Part shown: in pieces, positions 1 through 6,487 of the stretch | Numbering within the stretch: position 1 is the first letter of the stretch | How the letters are laid out: the number at the start of each line of letters is the position of its first letter | Assembly: GCA_015068985.1 (NCBI GenBank) | Contig: SVJL01000008.1 | Span: 1 to 43,431, forward strand | DNA from: Oscillospiraceae bacterium | Lineage (GTDB): Bacteria; Bacillota; Clostridia; UMGS1810 | Direction: 5' to 3' | DNA: 43,431 nucleotides | Notes under the pieces: generated by a model | Databases searched by the model: none | The model's input: only the letters and a program-made list of their open reading frames with translations | What the model was told of the DNA's origin: nothing | Made by a program: the position numbers and the translations under genes

Positions 1-211
1 CCACCTCTGATCCAGCAATATTCTGGCCGCCCAAGGCACCTACGACCGTCTTATTGTTAAATGCACACGCGTTAATTTCAAGAAGTTGGGGGGATTGTAT
101 GCTCTCGGACGCAATCATTTCTAATGTGGTTTCCTGCCGATGCTCTTCTCTTCGAATGAGATCGTATAGTTCCGGATCGTGCAGTTGTACATTGTCTAAC
201 TTGTAATTCAC
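1..211 (-). CDS. Serine hydroxymethyltransferase-like protein, N-terminal part (runs off window)
   Basis: Only about the first 70 codons are present. From a GTG start at 211, preceded by AGGAGG at a good distance, the protein reads MNYKLDNVQLHDPELYDLIR and continues with LEMIASES. This matches the conserved start of PLP-dependent serine hydroxymethyltransferase (the D-P-E-x-x-x-x-I and L-E-(L/M)-I-A-S-E blocks). GlyA makes glycine and methylene-tetrahydrofolate from serine. The next block is unusual: where GlyA has a T-N-K-Y-A-E-G-Y-P-G type sequence, this protein has NNKTVVGALGGQNIAGSE. It may therefore be a paralogue, such as an SHMT-fold aldolase or transaldolase, and not the housekeeping enzyme. 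Most of the gene, including the PLP lysine, lies outside the window. The family call is fairly safe; the substrate is not known. Confidence 0.65.
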   Translation of the reverse strand, partial: MNYKLDNVQLHDPELYDLIRREEHRQETTLEMIASESIQSPQLLEINACAFNNKTVVGALGGQNIAGSEV

Positions 212-454
212 TTATAAATCCTCCTTTTTTGTTCACCTTTCCTATATATTTACTTTTTCGTTCAAAACGTATCTGGCATTTTTGTTTTAGAACACACTAT
301 CCGGTAGTCATATCGCATGCGTCCATCACCAATTGACAGGTGCGTTTTGTACAAATTCTGGCTATGAAATGTTAGATAATTAATGGCAGACAGCAGCCGA
401 GATAAGGCAATCGTGCTGCTTTTGGAAGAACGTGGATAATATTGAATCGAATAT
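212..454 (-). promoter_or_regulatory. Long (~240 nt) 5' leader of the SHMT-like gene
   Basis: Between the predicted transcription start near 454 and the GTG at 211 lies a leader with no reading frame I trust. It contains at least two short hairpins: AGCAGC/GCTGCT arms at 392-420 and CACC/GGTG arms at 327-342. The length suggests cis-regulation. I could not match it to the glycine, THF, SAM or T-box riboswitch consensus by eye. No other gene is visible here. Confidence 0.3.
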
Positions 455-460
455 AGGTGT

Positions 461-489
461 ATTATAAGCTATTTTGTTTAGAAATGCAA
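461..489 (-). promoter_or_regulatory. Promoter for the SHMT-like gene
   Basis: On the minus strand a TTGCAT -35 is separated by 17 bases from a perfect TATAAT -10 (plus-strand ATGCAA 484-489 and ATTATA 461-466). It lies just past the stop codon of the HAD gene and points at the SHMT-like gene, giving that gene its own start and a long leader. Confidence 0.6.
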
Positions 490-499
490 GTGCTTTTCT

Positions 500-1312
500 T
501 CACACATTTTTTGTAAGCCATTTTGCAACGCCGTCACAATTGTTGCCTTCTATAACTCCGGTTGCAATTTTCTTTAATTCATAGTCGGCATTTTCAACGG
601 CATATGCTTCATCACAGATTTTAAACATGGGAATATCATTTACTGCATCACCAAAACATACCACCCTGTCGCATCCGAGAATTTTTTTGAGTTCCAATAT
701 GGCATTACCCTTGCCTGATGATTTTGAATATATTTCAAGCCACGGGTCACCGGAGTATATGTCGAGATAATACACGCAGTGAAAGCTGTCTTTTAACACA
801 TCATACATTTTTTTGAGCTTTTTGCCTTCACCAATACAAGAAAAGTGAAACATATCGCCATCACAAAGGCGGCTCGCCTCAACCGGTCTTAACCGTTCAT
901 CACCTGAGCGGGTGCTCAAAAATTCTCTCACTTCATCGGTTATGAGCTCAGGGCAAAAAGAAAGCTTTTCGATGCCGTCCATATAGGAATGAGTCATAGG
1001 ATAAATGCCGTTTTGGCTTAGCAGTTCATAAATATATTTTGTTTCTTTCAACGAAAAATAGTTTCCATAAAGGATTTTGCCCGTAACATTTTCTATTATA
1101 AATGTTCCGTTATGAACTATGACAGGAATGTTGGTGGTGATATTTTTGGCAAGAACCTTTGACGTGACAAAAGAACGTGCAGTGGCATAAGAAAATATTA
1201 TCCCTTTTTGAACCAGACTGTTTATAGTTTTTGCCGTATAATCAGAAAGTGTCTGGTCGCACCTTAAAAGCGTGCCGTCAAGGTCGGATACATACAGGGT
1301 TTTGTTATTCAT
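500..1312 (-). CDS. HAD superfamily phosphatase, Cof-type (HAD-IIB)
   Basis: The 270-residue protein has all HAD landmarks. Motif I is DLDGTLL at residues 10-16, with the nucleophile Asp10 and acid Asp12. Near residue 226 is motif IV, GDAVNDIPMF, which binds Mg2+. A C2-type cap lies between them, giving the usual Cof/YidA length. Enzymes of this group are cytosolic phosphatases acting on sugar phosphates, flavin precursors or similar small molecules. The substrate cannot be told from sequence. The AGGAGG-like site is about 13 bases from the ATG, longer than usual. The ATG overlaps the stop of a 28-codon ORF, so translation may be coupled. Family assignment is firm. Confidence 0.9.
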   Translation of the reverse strand: MNNKTLYVSDLDGTLLRCDQTLSDYTAKTINSLVQKGIIFSYATARSFVTSKVLAKNITTNIPVIVHNGTFIIENVTGKILYGNYFSLKETKYIYELLSQNGIYPMTHSYMDGIEKLSFCPELITDEVREFLSTRSGDERLRPVEASRLCDGDMFHFSCIGEGKKLKKMYDVLKDSFHCVYYLDIYSGDPWLEIYSKSSGKGNAILELKKILGCDRVVCFGDAVNDIPMFKICDEAYAVENADYELKKIATGVIEGNNCDGVAKWLTKNV

Positions 1313-1395
1313 ACTATGATAAATTCACCTCCGACAGATTCATCATCCGGCGATGTCAGACCGGTGTCTTCCCTATTTATCAGTTGTTCTCTCAT
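1309..1395 (-). CDS. Possible 28-residue coupled ORF between the stalk protein and the HAD gene
   Basis: An ATG at 1395 overlaps the TGA of the upstream secreted-protein gene (ATGA), and this ORF's own TGA overlaps the ATG of the HAD gene (again ATGA). The peptide begins MREQLINRED, is acidic and ends GGEFIIV. The TCGGAGGTG that serves as the HAD ribosome site lies inside it. Head-to-tail ATGA overlaps on both sides suggest a chain of coupled translation. There is no obvious ribosome binding site in front of this ORF. I recognise no family, and it could be only a translational bridge or chance. Confidence 0.25.
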   Translation of the reverse strand: MREQLINREDTGLTSPDDESVGGEFIIV

Positions 1396-3194
1396 TTTAC
1401 TTTTAATTCAACCAATTGCAATTGACTGCTTGAAGTATCGTAATAAACCCAAGAAACAATACCATTATGATAAATAGGTTTTTCGTAAGAATTTATGCCA
1501 CAATCCAATGCGGTTTCAGGAACTAAAATTTCACCCTCATCTGATAAAACCATATAGGCGGTTTTTTTACAAGATTCATTATCAGGTTCATAAATGCTCC
1601 AAATAATAACAAATTTATCTTCTGCTCTTACTATCTGTGGTCTGACAACACTTTCTTTTGAATAATCAGTTAACCATATGACACCATTATTTGTTACTGA
1701 TTTCATTGTGGAATTTTCTTCATAAAAGTTTCTAGCAGTAAGACCTTCTCTTGTTTCTCCGCCTATATAAGTTACATTATGATCGTAATCCACATCAAAC
1801 ATCTGTATAAACAAGTTTTGACTTTCATTTTTAGCTTCCTCACTAATAGATTTAGCAGAAGCACCGCAAAACACAAAACTCTTATCAGTTCTTATCAATC
1901 CACCCATTTGAGCAAATGTCTGACTAATAATATCTGTATCACTATTTGCATCAGGTTGTAAATAAAAATCAAAAATTACAGAAGAATGCCTATGTGAACT
2001 TAAATTAAATCCACGATCTTCTGTTCCTTCACTTACAAAGTAGAACTCGTTTAATTTGTCATGCCATGCAATATCATTTCCATAACAATTATCAACACCA
2101 ATAACAGACCAGTCTGAACCATTTCCCGAAGGATACGTCTCGAACAAATAATTGAGGTCTACTGCAACCACACCGCCGCACTGACGTTTATTCTCATATA
2201 TAAGTTTCCCAAAACTTATCACTAATGCGTTATTATGAATAGCACTCACTGTATTAGAACCGCTAAATGGTTCTTTGGAAATATAGTACATATTTTCTTT
2301 ACGAGAATCAAAGATGCCTCTTGATAATATGAGGTCACCATTTGAAGAGTATTTGGAAATAAAAATACTTTGCTGTTTTTTATTATCTACTATTTCAGAA
2401 ACTCTGCCCCAAATAACATAGATGTTTCCATCCTTATCGGAAATAACATCTCCAAGGATAGGATATAGTTTTTCAACAGTAAATTTATTGTTGGGTAAAA
2501 TGATTTCCAAACTGTCACTGCCTATTGCAGAATAAGCGTATGCCATACCCTCATCTTTATATAAAAACTGCTGAACATCCGAATCTTTGCCCATTAATTC
2601 TATCTTATTGGATTGTGTGCCGTTCAGATTAACCTTTTTTGCAGAAACGCAATTAACTTCGACATTTGCTTTGTTTGGAACAGAACTAATTACTACGGTT
2701 TGATTTTGTTCGTCCCAATCAACTCCAAAACCTAAAATGGTTCCCAGGTCTCTTAGCTTAAAATAATTACTTCCATAAATCAAATACACAGTGGCATTTA
2801 CGCTCTCTCCATTTACCATAATATTGGTATTTGATAATGCAGCGGTTTTCTGCTCATTGTTGCCCAAGTTCATTTCACCGCCAATAGGGACATATTCTTC
2901 GCCCGTAATTAAGTTTGCAGAATTATTTTCTGCAACCCAATTTACAGAAAATCTTTTTTCTGTATCGGCTAAACTATAAGCAATATCTCTCAACTTAAAA
3001 TAATTATTACCATTGATATTGTATGCATCAAATTTAACCTCGACACCGTTTATGGTAACTTTGGAATTTGTAGGAGTAGCCAATGTTTCTGTTGCAAACA
3101 CAGAAACAGAAAAAATATCCACAAGTAACACAGCAGTGAGCATGATAGAAATAAGACGCAAAATACCACATCTCATAAATAAAAATTTCTTCAT
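1392..3194 (-). CDS. Secreted protein with copper-amine-oxidase N-terminal (stalk) repeats
   Basis: The start is taken at 3194, where GGAGG sits 7 bases upstream; six extra in-frame codons further upstream lack a site. The 600-residue product begins MKKFLFMRCG and has a hydrophobic stretch ending near VFA-TE, a Sec signal peptide. Residues about 45-170 hold two copies of the Cu_amine_oxidN1 type stalk domain, marked by NYFKLRDIAYSL and NYFKLRDLGTILG, a common extracellular module in Clostridia. The remaining ~420 residues are rich in beta-strand with repeated short strands and could form a propeller, but I recognise no catalytic motif. It is probably a cell-surface protein of unknown role. 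There is no copper amine oxidase catalytic domain. Confidence 0.75.
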   Translation of the reverse strand: MKKFLFMRCGILRLISIMLTAVLLVDIFSVSVFATETLATPTNSKVTINGVEVKFDAYNINGNNYFKLRDIAYSLADTEKRFSVNWVAENNSANLITGEEYVPIGGEMNLGNNEQKTAALSNTNIMVNGESVNATVYLIYGSNYFKLRDLGTILGFGVDWDEQNQTVVISSVPNKANVEVNCVSAKKVNLNGTQSNKIELMGKDSDVQQFLYKDEGMAYAYSAIGSDSLEIILPNNKFTVEKLYPILGDVISDKDGNIYVIWGRVSEIVDNKKQQSIFISKYSSNGDLILSRGIFDSRKENMYYISKEPFSGSNTVSAIHNNALVISFGKLIYENKRQCGGVVAVDLNYLFETYPSGNGSDWSVIGVDNCYGNDIAWHDKLNEFYFVSEGTEDRGFNLSSHRHSSVIFDFYLQPDANSDTDIISQTFAQMGGLIRTDKSFVFCGASAKSISEEAKNESQNLFIQMFDVDYDHNVTYIGGETREGLTARNFYEENSTMKSVTNNGVIWLTDYSKESVVRPQIVRAEDKFVIIWSIYEPDNESCKKTAYMVLSDEGEILVPETALDCGINSYEKPIYHNGIVSWVYYDTSSSQLQLVELKVK

Positions 3195-3244
3195 AAAATA
3201 TCCTCCAAACACATTTGCATTTGACTAAAAATTCAAACATACCT

Positions 3245-3273
3245 AAATTACCATATTTTATCAAAAAAATCAA
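3245..3273 (-). promoter_or_regulatory. Weak candidate promoter for the stalk-repeat protein
   Basis: On the minus strand TTGATT and TAATTT are spaced by 17 bases, about 50 bases before the start codon. The -10 is a poor match, so this is tentative. Confidence 0.25.
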
Positions 3274-3303
3274 GTATGCGATTTGACCGGTTGAAAAAGT
3301 TTT

Positions 3304-3380
3304 TGGAGACGTACACTAATTGTCATGTTTTTATTCATACTTTCCAAAAGATGTCAAAAAATGTACGTCCCCATTTGTCG
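3304..3380. repeat. REP-like palindromic repeat, copy A
   Basis: A ~77-bp unit with inverted ends: GGAGACGTACAC on the left and ATGTACGTCCCC on the right, flanking inner ATTGTCA and TGTCAAAAA boxes. It is repeated at 3889-3961 and 4780-4862. Each copy can fold into one hairpin. The design resembles REP elements of the kind mobilised by RAYT (Y1) transposases; no transposase is in the window. Confidence 0.75.
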
Positions 3381-3405
3381 TTGAGAATCCGCATTTGATA
3401 AGGGA

Positions 3406-3828
3406 TTATTCGACAGTCTGACGTCCGTTTTTATATTTTACAATTAGTTTTAACAAACATCCTCCAACCCAAATAACAGTTAAAACAATATATTCCACAC
3501 AAATCATCAATTTAGTTAACGTAATTGTCATTTCATTTATGTTATTCAGATATGCCGGATTAATAATATATTTAATTGGTATATGATTAATGAAAACATA
3601 TAATGTTTGTAATATGTATAATATTAGCGTCAATACAACATACGAAAGAGGTGAATGAAGAAATTTAAAGGATTTTATTGACCAATATATTGGTGTTATA
3701 ATATTAACAATTATTATAATAAGAAATATGATATCTTTATCAATATCAAGAAATTCATAGAGGAAGTTACATATCTTTATTGCGAAAAAAGGGGCCAGAT
3801 GTAAAAATAATACCTTAAAATATCTCAT
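3406..3828 (-). CDS. Hypothetical membrane protein, four helices
   Basis: The 140-residue protein is almost entirely hydrophobic, with predicted membrane spans near residues 5-23, 33-50, 60-80 and 105-130, and a short basic tail (KYKNGRQTVE). AGGAGG lies 9 bases before the ATG. The gene is very AT-rich compared with the genes beyond 5400 and is flanked on both sides by REP-like palindromes. I do not recognise the family. It is followed on the same strand by the stalk-repeat protein gene, and preceded by the orphan gene ending at 4018. Likely an accessory inner membrane protein. Confidence 0.6.
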   Translation of the reverse strand: MRYFKVLFLHLAPFFAIKICNFLYEFLDIDKDIIFLIIIIVNIITPIYWSIKSFKFLHSPLSYVVLTLILYILQTLYVFINHIPIKYIINPAYLNNINEMTITLTKLMICVEYIVLTVIWVGGCLLKLIVKYKNGRQTVE

Positions 3829-3888
3829 AATCGCTTACCTCCTGAACTACTATACGTGTTATTTGGTAGTATCTTTTTATTTAACCAT

Positions 3889-3961
3889 GTCATTTGGGGA
3901 CGTACATAAATTGTCACATTCGTGCTAAAAGTTGACAAAAAATGTACGTCTCCGCTGTCCC
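3889..3961. repeat. REP-like palindromic repeat, copy B
   Basis: Ends are GTCATTTGGGGACGTACAT on the left and AATGTACGTCTCC on the right, with inner TTGTCA and TTGACAAAAA boxes. It is shorter in the middle than copies A and C but has the same ends. It lies in the 189-bp gap between two orphan genes. Confidence 0.75.
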
Positions 3962-4017
3962 AAAACTACATTAAGCCGCGTCTGAATTTACTGACTCTTT
4001 GCTCAATGTCCGTGATG

Positions 4018-4623
4018 TTATAAATATCGTTTTTTTATAATTGTAAATGTTATCGCTCCTATAAATATTCCCACAATTGAATGTATAAATGAATAATAAT
4101 TAAATGATGTATTTAGTCTTACGTCACTTACCTCCTGACTATGAATATCAGTAATAACCAATATGCCATTCCATTTAAATTGGGGGATATATTTAGCTTT
4201 CTTTAATGGATAATACTCATAAAATTTGTTTTTATCTGATATTTCTTTTCTCGTTTCACTATCTACAAGTTTGTAATTTTTATAACTATATATGGTTTTT
4301 GACTTTCCTTCCCATAAATAAAACATATTTTCATCGTAGGAAATAAGTGTATCGTCTATATCTTTTGTTGTTGGTAAACAAACTCCCCAAATAAAATTAC
4401 CATCAAAATCAAAGAATTGAAAACTACCGCATATATAATTATGAATTGCAATCGTATCATCATTTAAAACATATATTTTATCCATTCCATTAACGGAAGT
4501 AGGATTTGATAAATATGTCAGCTTATCTACTTTGCCCGAATTCTGATATAACATCCAAAACATATTGAAAATCGAAAACAATATAGAAATATAAAACAAT
4601 GTTTTGTATAAATACAATTTCAT
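4018..4623 (-). CDS. Hypothetical protein with membrane segments at both ends
   Basis: The 201-residue product starts MKLYLYKTLFYISILF, a signal anchor, and ends with a second hydrophobic span (about residues 175-195) and a basic KKRYL tail. The central part is polar and beta-rich, with propeller-like runs such as FQFFDFDGNFIWGV that would lie outside the cell. GGAGAG lies before the ATG. The stop of a broken upstream gene (4636-4638) directly touches this ribosome site, so the two once formed an operon. AT-rich, no family recognised. Confidence 0.6.
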   Translation of the reverse strand: MKLYLYKTLFYISILFSIFNMFWMLYQNSGKVDKLTYLSNPTSVNGMDKIYVLNDDTIAIHNYICGSFQFFDFDGNFIWGVCLPTTKDIDDTLISYDENMFYLWEGKSKTIYSYKNYKLVDSETRKEISDKNKFYEYYPLKKAKYIPQFKWNGILVITDIHSQEVSDVRLNTSFNYYSFIHSIVGIFIGAITFTIIKKRYL

Positions 4624-4635
4624 TTTTATCTCTCC

Positions 4636-4785
4636 TCAATAGTTTTTCCAAATTACAAATGTTGCTCCAGACAATTCGCCATCAAACTCTACTTCTGCTC
4701 CAGTACCATAACTGCCATATACTCCTGTATATTCTTTTCCATTATGTTCGACTATGCATACGCCTCCACCTTTCCCATTGTCATT
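4636..4785 (-). pseudogene. C-terminal remnant of a small glycine-rich protein, cut by REP copy C
   Basis: Reading leftwards from the palindrome at 4780, about 49 codons stay open and end with GATFVIWKNY then TGA at 4636-4638. The stretch has protein-like composition (GVYGSYGTGAEVEFDGEL). It has no in-frame ATG: upstream, inside the REP element, the frame meets a TAA. The coding sense thus begins at the repeat boundary, as expected if the element inserted or recombined there and removed the 5' end. The downstream gene starts 12 bases later. I do not recognise the parent protein. Confidence 0.5.
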
Positions 4786-4862
4786 TGGGGACGTACACGG
4801 ATTGTCATATTTTTATTCATGCTTTTTAAAAGATGTCAAAAAATGTATGTCCCCATTTGTCC
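4780..4862. repeat. REP-like palindromic repeat, copy C
   Basis: Ends are GTCATTTGGGGACGTACAC and AATGTATGTCCCC, with inner ATTGTCATATTTTTATTCAT shared almost exactly with copy A. It abuts the truncated coding remnant. A separate small hairpin, ACCAATAT/ATATTGGT (4866-4885), follows it. Confidence 0.8.
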
Positions 4863-4914
4863 CGAACCAATATTGATATATTGGTCATTATCTAACGTCG
4901 ATTGTCTTTCGTAT

Positions 4915-5196
4915 TTATAACAATATAAATGTGACATACGATTCTATATCGATATATTCTTCATATGACAGATTAGACATATCATACTCAAAAGCCATTG
5001 TGCTGATGGCTGTTATATTATCTTTCATATTTTGTGCCATAGCAGAAGAAAGTGAGATTTCTGATAGTGGTTGTTCGCTTGCAATGGGTTCTTCTTGTTC
5101 GATTGGTGAAAAAACGCTGAGCGACACCGCAACTGCAGTGCATGCAAGCAATAGAATTACAGCTGTTGTTAAAAATAAAGCTCTTTTGGATTTCAT
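4915..5196 (-). CDS. Small predicted lipoprotein or secreted peptide
   Basis: The 93-residue product begins MKSKRALFLTTAV and has a hydrophobic stretch ending in LLLAC, which fits a lipobox with Cys19. The mature part is acidic (PIEQEEPIASEQPLSE) and has no recognised domain. It ends with a hydrophobic TFILL. GGAGGAG lies 6 bases before the ATG. It could equally be a membrane-anchored peptide. It sits alone at the edge of the AT-rich accessory block. Confidence 0.6.
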   Translation of the reverse strand: MKSKRALFLTTAVILLLACTAVAVSLSVFSPIEQEEPIASEQPLSEISLSSAMAQNMKDNITAISTMAFEYDMSNLSYEEYIDIESYVTFILL

Positions 5197-5230
5197 AAAA
5201 AATCTCCTCCTTCTGTTATGTTAAAAAATT

Positions 5231-5244
5231 AAGGATATATCCTT
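5231..5244. promoter_or_regulatory. Perfect 14-bp palindrome, possible operator
   Basis: AAGGATATATCCTT lies between a minus-strand TATAAT-like box (near 5252) and the ribosome site of the small lipoprotein gene. A symmetric site here could be a repressor operator. The rest of 5197-5491, between the divergent genes, shows no gene. Confidence 0.3.
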
Positions 5245-5405
5245 ATATATATTATAGTATATGCAAATGAGATTTTATAGTGTTTTTTGTCGATAGAATC
5301 AATTTTGTATACTATAACAAATTGCACCGAAAATTTTATATAATATCAACAAAATCATAATTTGGTTACAAAACAAAAAATACCCTTTTAATTTGCAGGA
5401 AAGTA

Positions 5406-5414
5406 TGTTAGAAT
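5406..5414 (+). promoter_or_regulatory. Extended -10 promoter for the SLH/FG-GAP pair
   Basis: TGTTAGAAT is an extended -10 (TG-n-TAGAAT); the -35 region 17 bases upstream (TTTTAA) is poor. It lies 78 bases before the start of the SLH protein gene. Confidence 0.35.
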
Positions 5415-5491
5415 AAAGGAAGTGTTTTTGTGAGGTTGTTTTTGTGTTAATAAACATAGCAATCTCAATAATTTTTAGGAGATGAAAGCTT

Positions 5492-6472
5492 ATGAAAAAA
5501 CGTTTGATTTCGCTTGTGCTGGCAGCGTTCATAGGCATAACACCAATGTGTGTGTCTGCCGATGAAACCGTGAGCCGTGCAAAGGTTCTCTACGACCTCG
5601 GTCTTCTCAAGGGCACCGGCTCAAGCTTTTCGCAGGAGGGTTTGGAGCTTGCCAGAAATGCCACCAGAGCCGAAGTGTGCACAACTGTTGTGCGAATGCT
5701 TGGCAAAGAAAATAAAGCCAACTATCAGGCAAACGCACATCCTTTCACCGATGTGCCTCAGTGGGCAGGCAATTATATTGGCTGGCTCTATGAAAACTAT
5801 CTTGTTAACGGCGTGTCCGACACCTACTTTGGTGCACAGGACGTTGCCACCGTTCAGCAGTTTGCAACCATGCTTCTGAGAGTTCTTGGCTTCAGCGATG
5901 CAAAGGGTGATTTTAATTATTCCGGTGCCGCAAGCTTTGCTCAAAGCTACGGGCTTTTAACTGCCGATATGGCAAATCGGTATGAGCTATCCAGAAGCGA
6001 TATGATAAATATGTGCTATAACGCACTCAGGCTTAACATTAACAACTCTAACCGCAAGCTCATCAGAAAGCTCTGCGACGAAGGTGCAGTGGCAGAATAC
6101 CTTGCCGAAAGTACAGGTATTCTCAAACCGCCAAGCATAGCCGATTCTTTTGCTGATGTTCCTGCAACAATAGGCGGCATTTCGGTGTCTTATTCTTCCG
6201 GATGCCACAACATATATTTTGACGAATATGTTGAAGAATTTGGTCTGAGGGTTTTTGTTTGCGGTGAAGACGGCATAGTTAAAGAGGTTAGCCTTGCAAA
6301 CACCGAAAAAGGAAAAATTTCCTATCTTGGCGGCGGCTCTGCCGGATACATCAAAGAACTCAGAGTGTATGGTCTCGACAGAAGCGAAAAATATTCATTC
6401 ATCGTTGTCAAAACAACCAGCGAAGATGTTTTGTATAATATGGTTGCCCGAAGCGGCGTTGCCAACAATTAA
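5492..6472 (+). CDS. SLH-domain cell-surface protein
   Basis: The 326-residue product has a signal peptide (MKKRLISLVLAAFIGITPMCVSA), then three S-layer homology motifs over about residues 28-200: the RATRAEVCTTVVRMLG segment, the FTDVPQWAGNYIGWLYENYLVNGVSDTYFG type segment and the ELSRSDMINMCYNALR segment. SLH motifs bind pyruvylated wall polysaccharide and fix proteins to the wall. The C-terminal ~120 residues form a small beta domain of unknown role. The FG-GAP protein gene follows after 15 bases with its own AGGAGG, so the two are very likely co-transcribed. The SLH protein may be the wall anchor or partner for that protein. Confidence 0.85.
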   Translation: MKKRLISLVLAAFIGITPMCVSADETVSRAKVLYDLGLLKGTGSSFSQEGLELARNATRAEVCTTVVRMLGKENKANYQANAHPFTDVPQWAGNYIGWLYENYLVNGVSDTYFGAQDVATVQQFATMLLRVLGFSDAKGDFNYSGAASFAQSYGLLTADMANRYELSRSDMINMCYNALRLNINNSNRKLIRKLCDEGAVAEYLAESTGILKPPSIADSFADVPATIGGISVSYSSGCHNIYFDEYVEEFGLRVFVCGEDGIVKEVSLANTEKGKISYLGGGSAGYIKELRVYGLDRSEKYSFIVVKTTSEDVLYNMVARSGVANN

Positions 6473-6487
6473 AGGAGGTTTGGTGCT

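Noticed and set aside
3304-4862. CRISPR array from the three palindromes
   Set aside because: Spacing is irregular (hundreds of bases with genes between), the units are 73-83 bp palindromes, and no cas genes are present.
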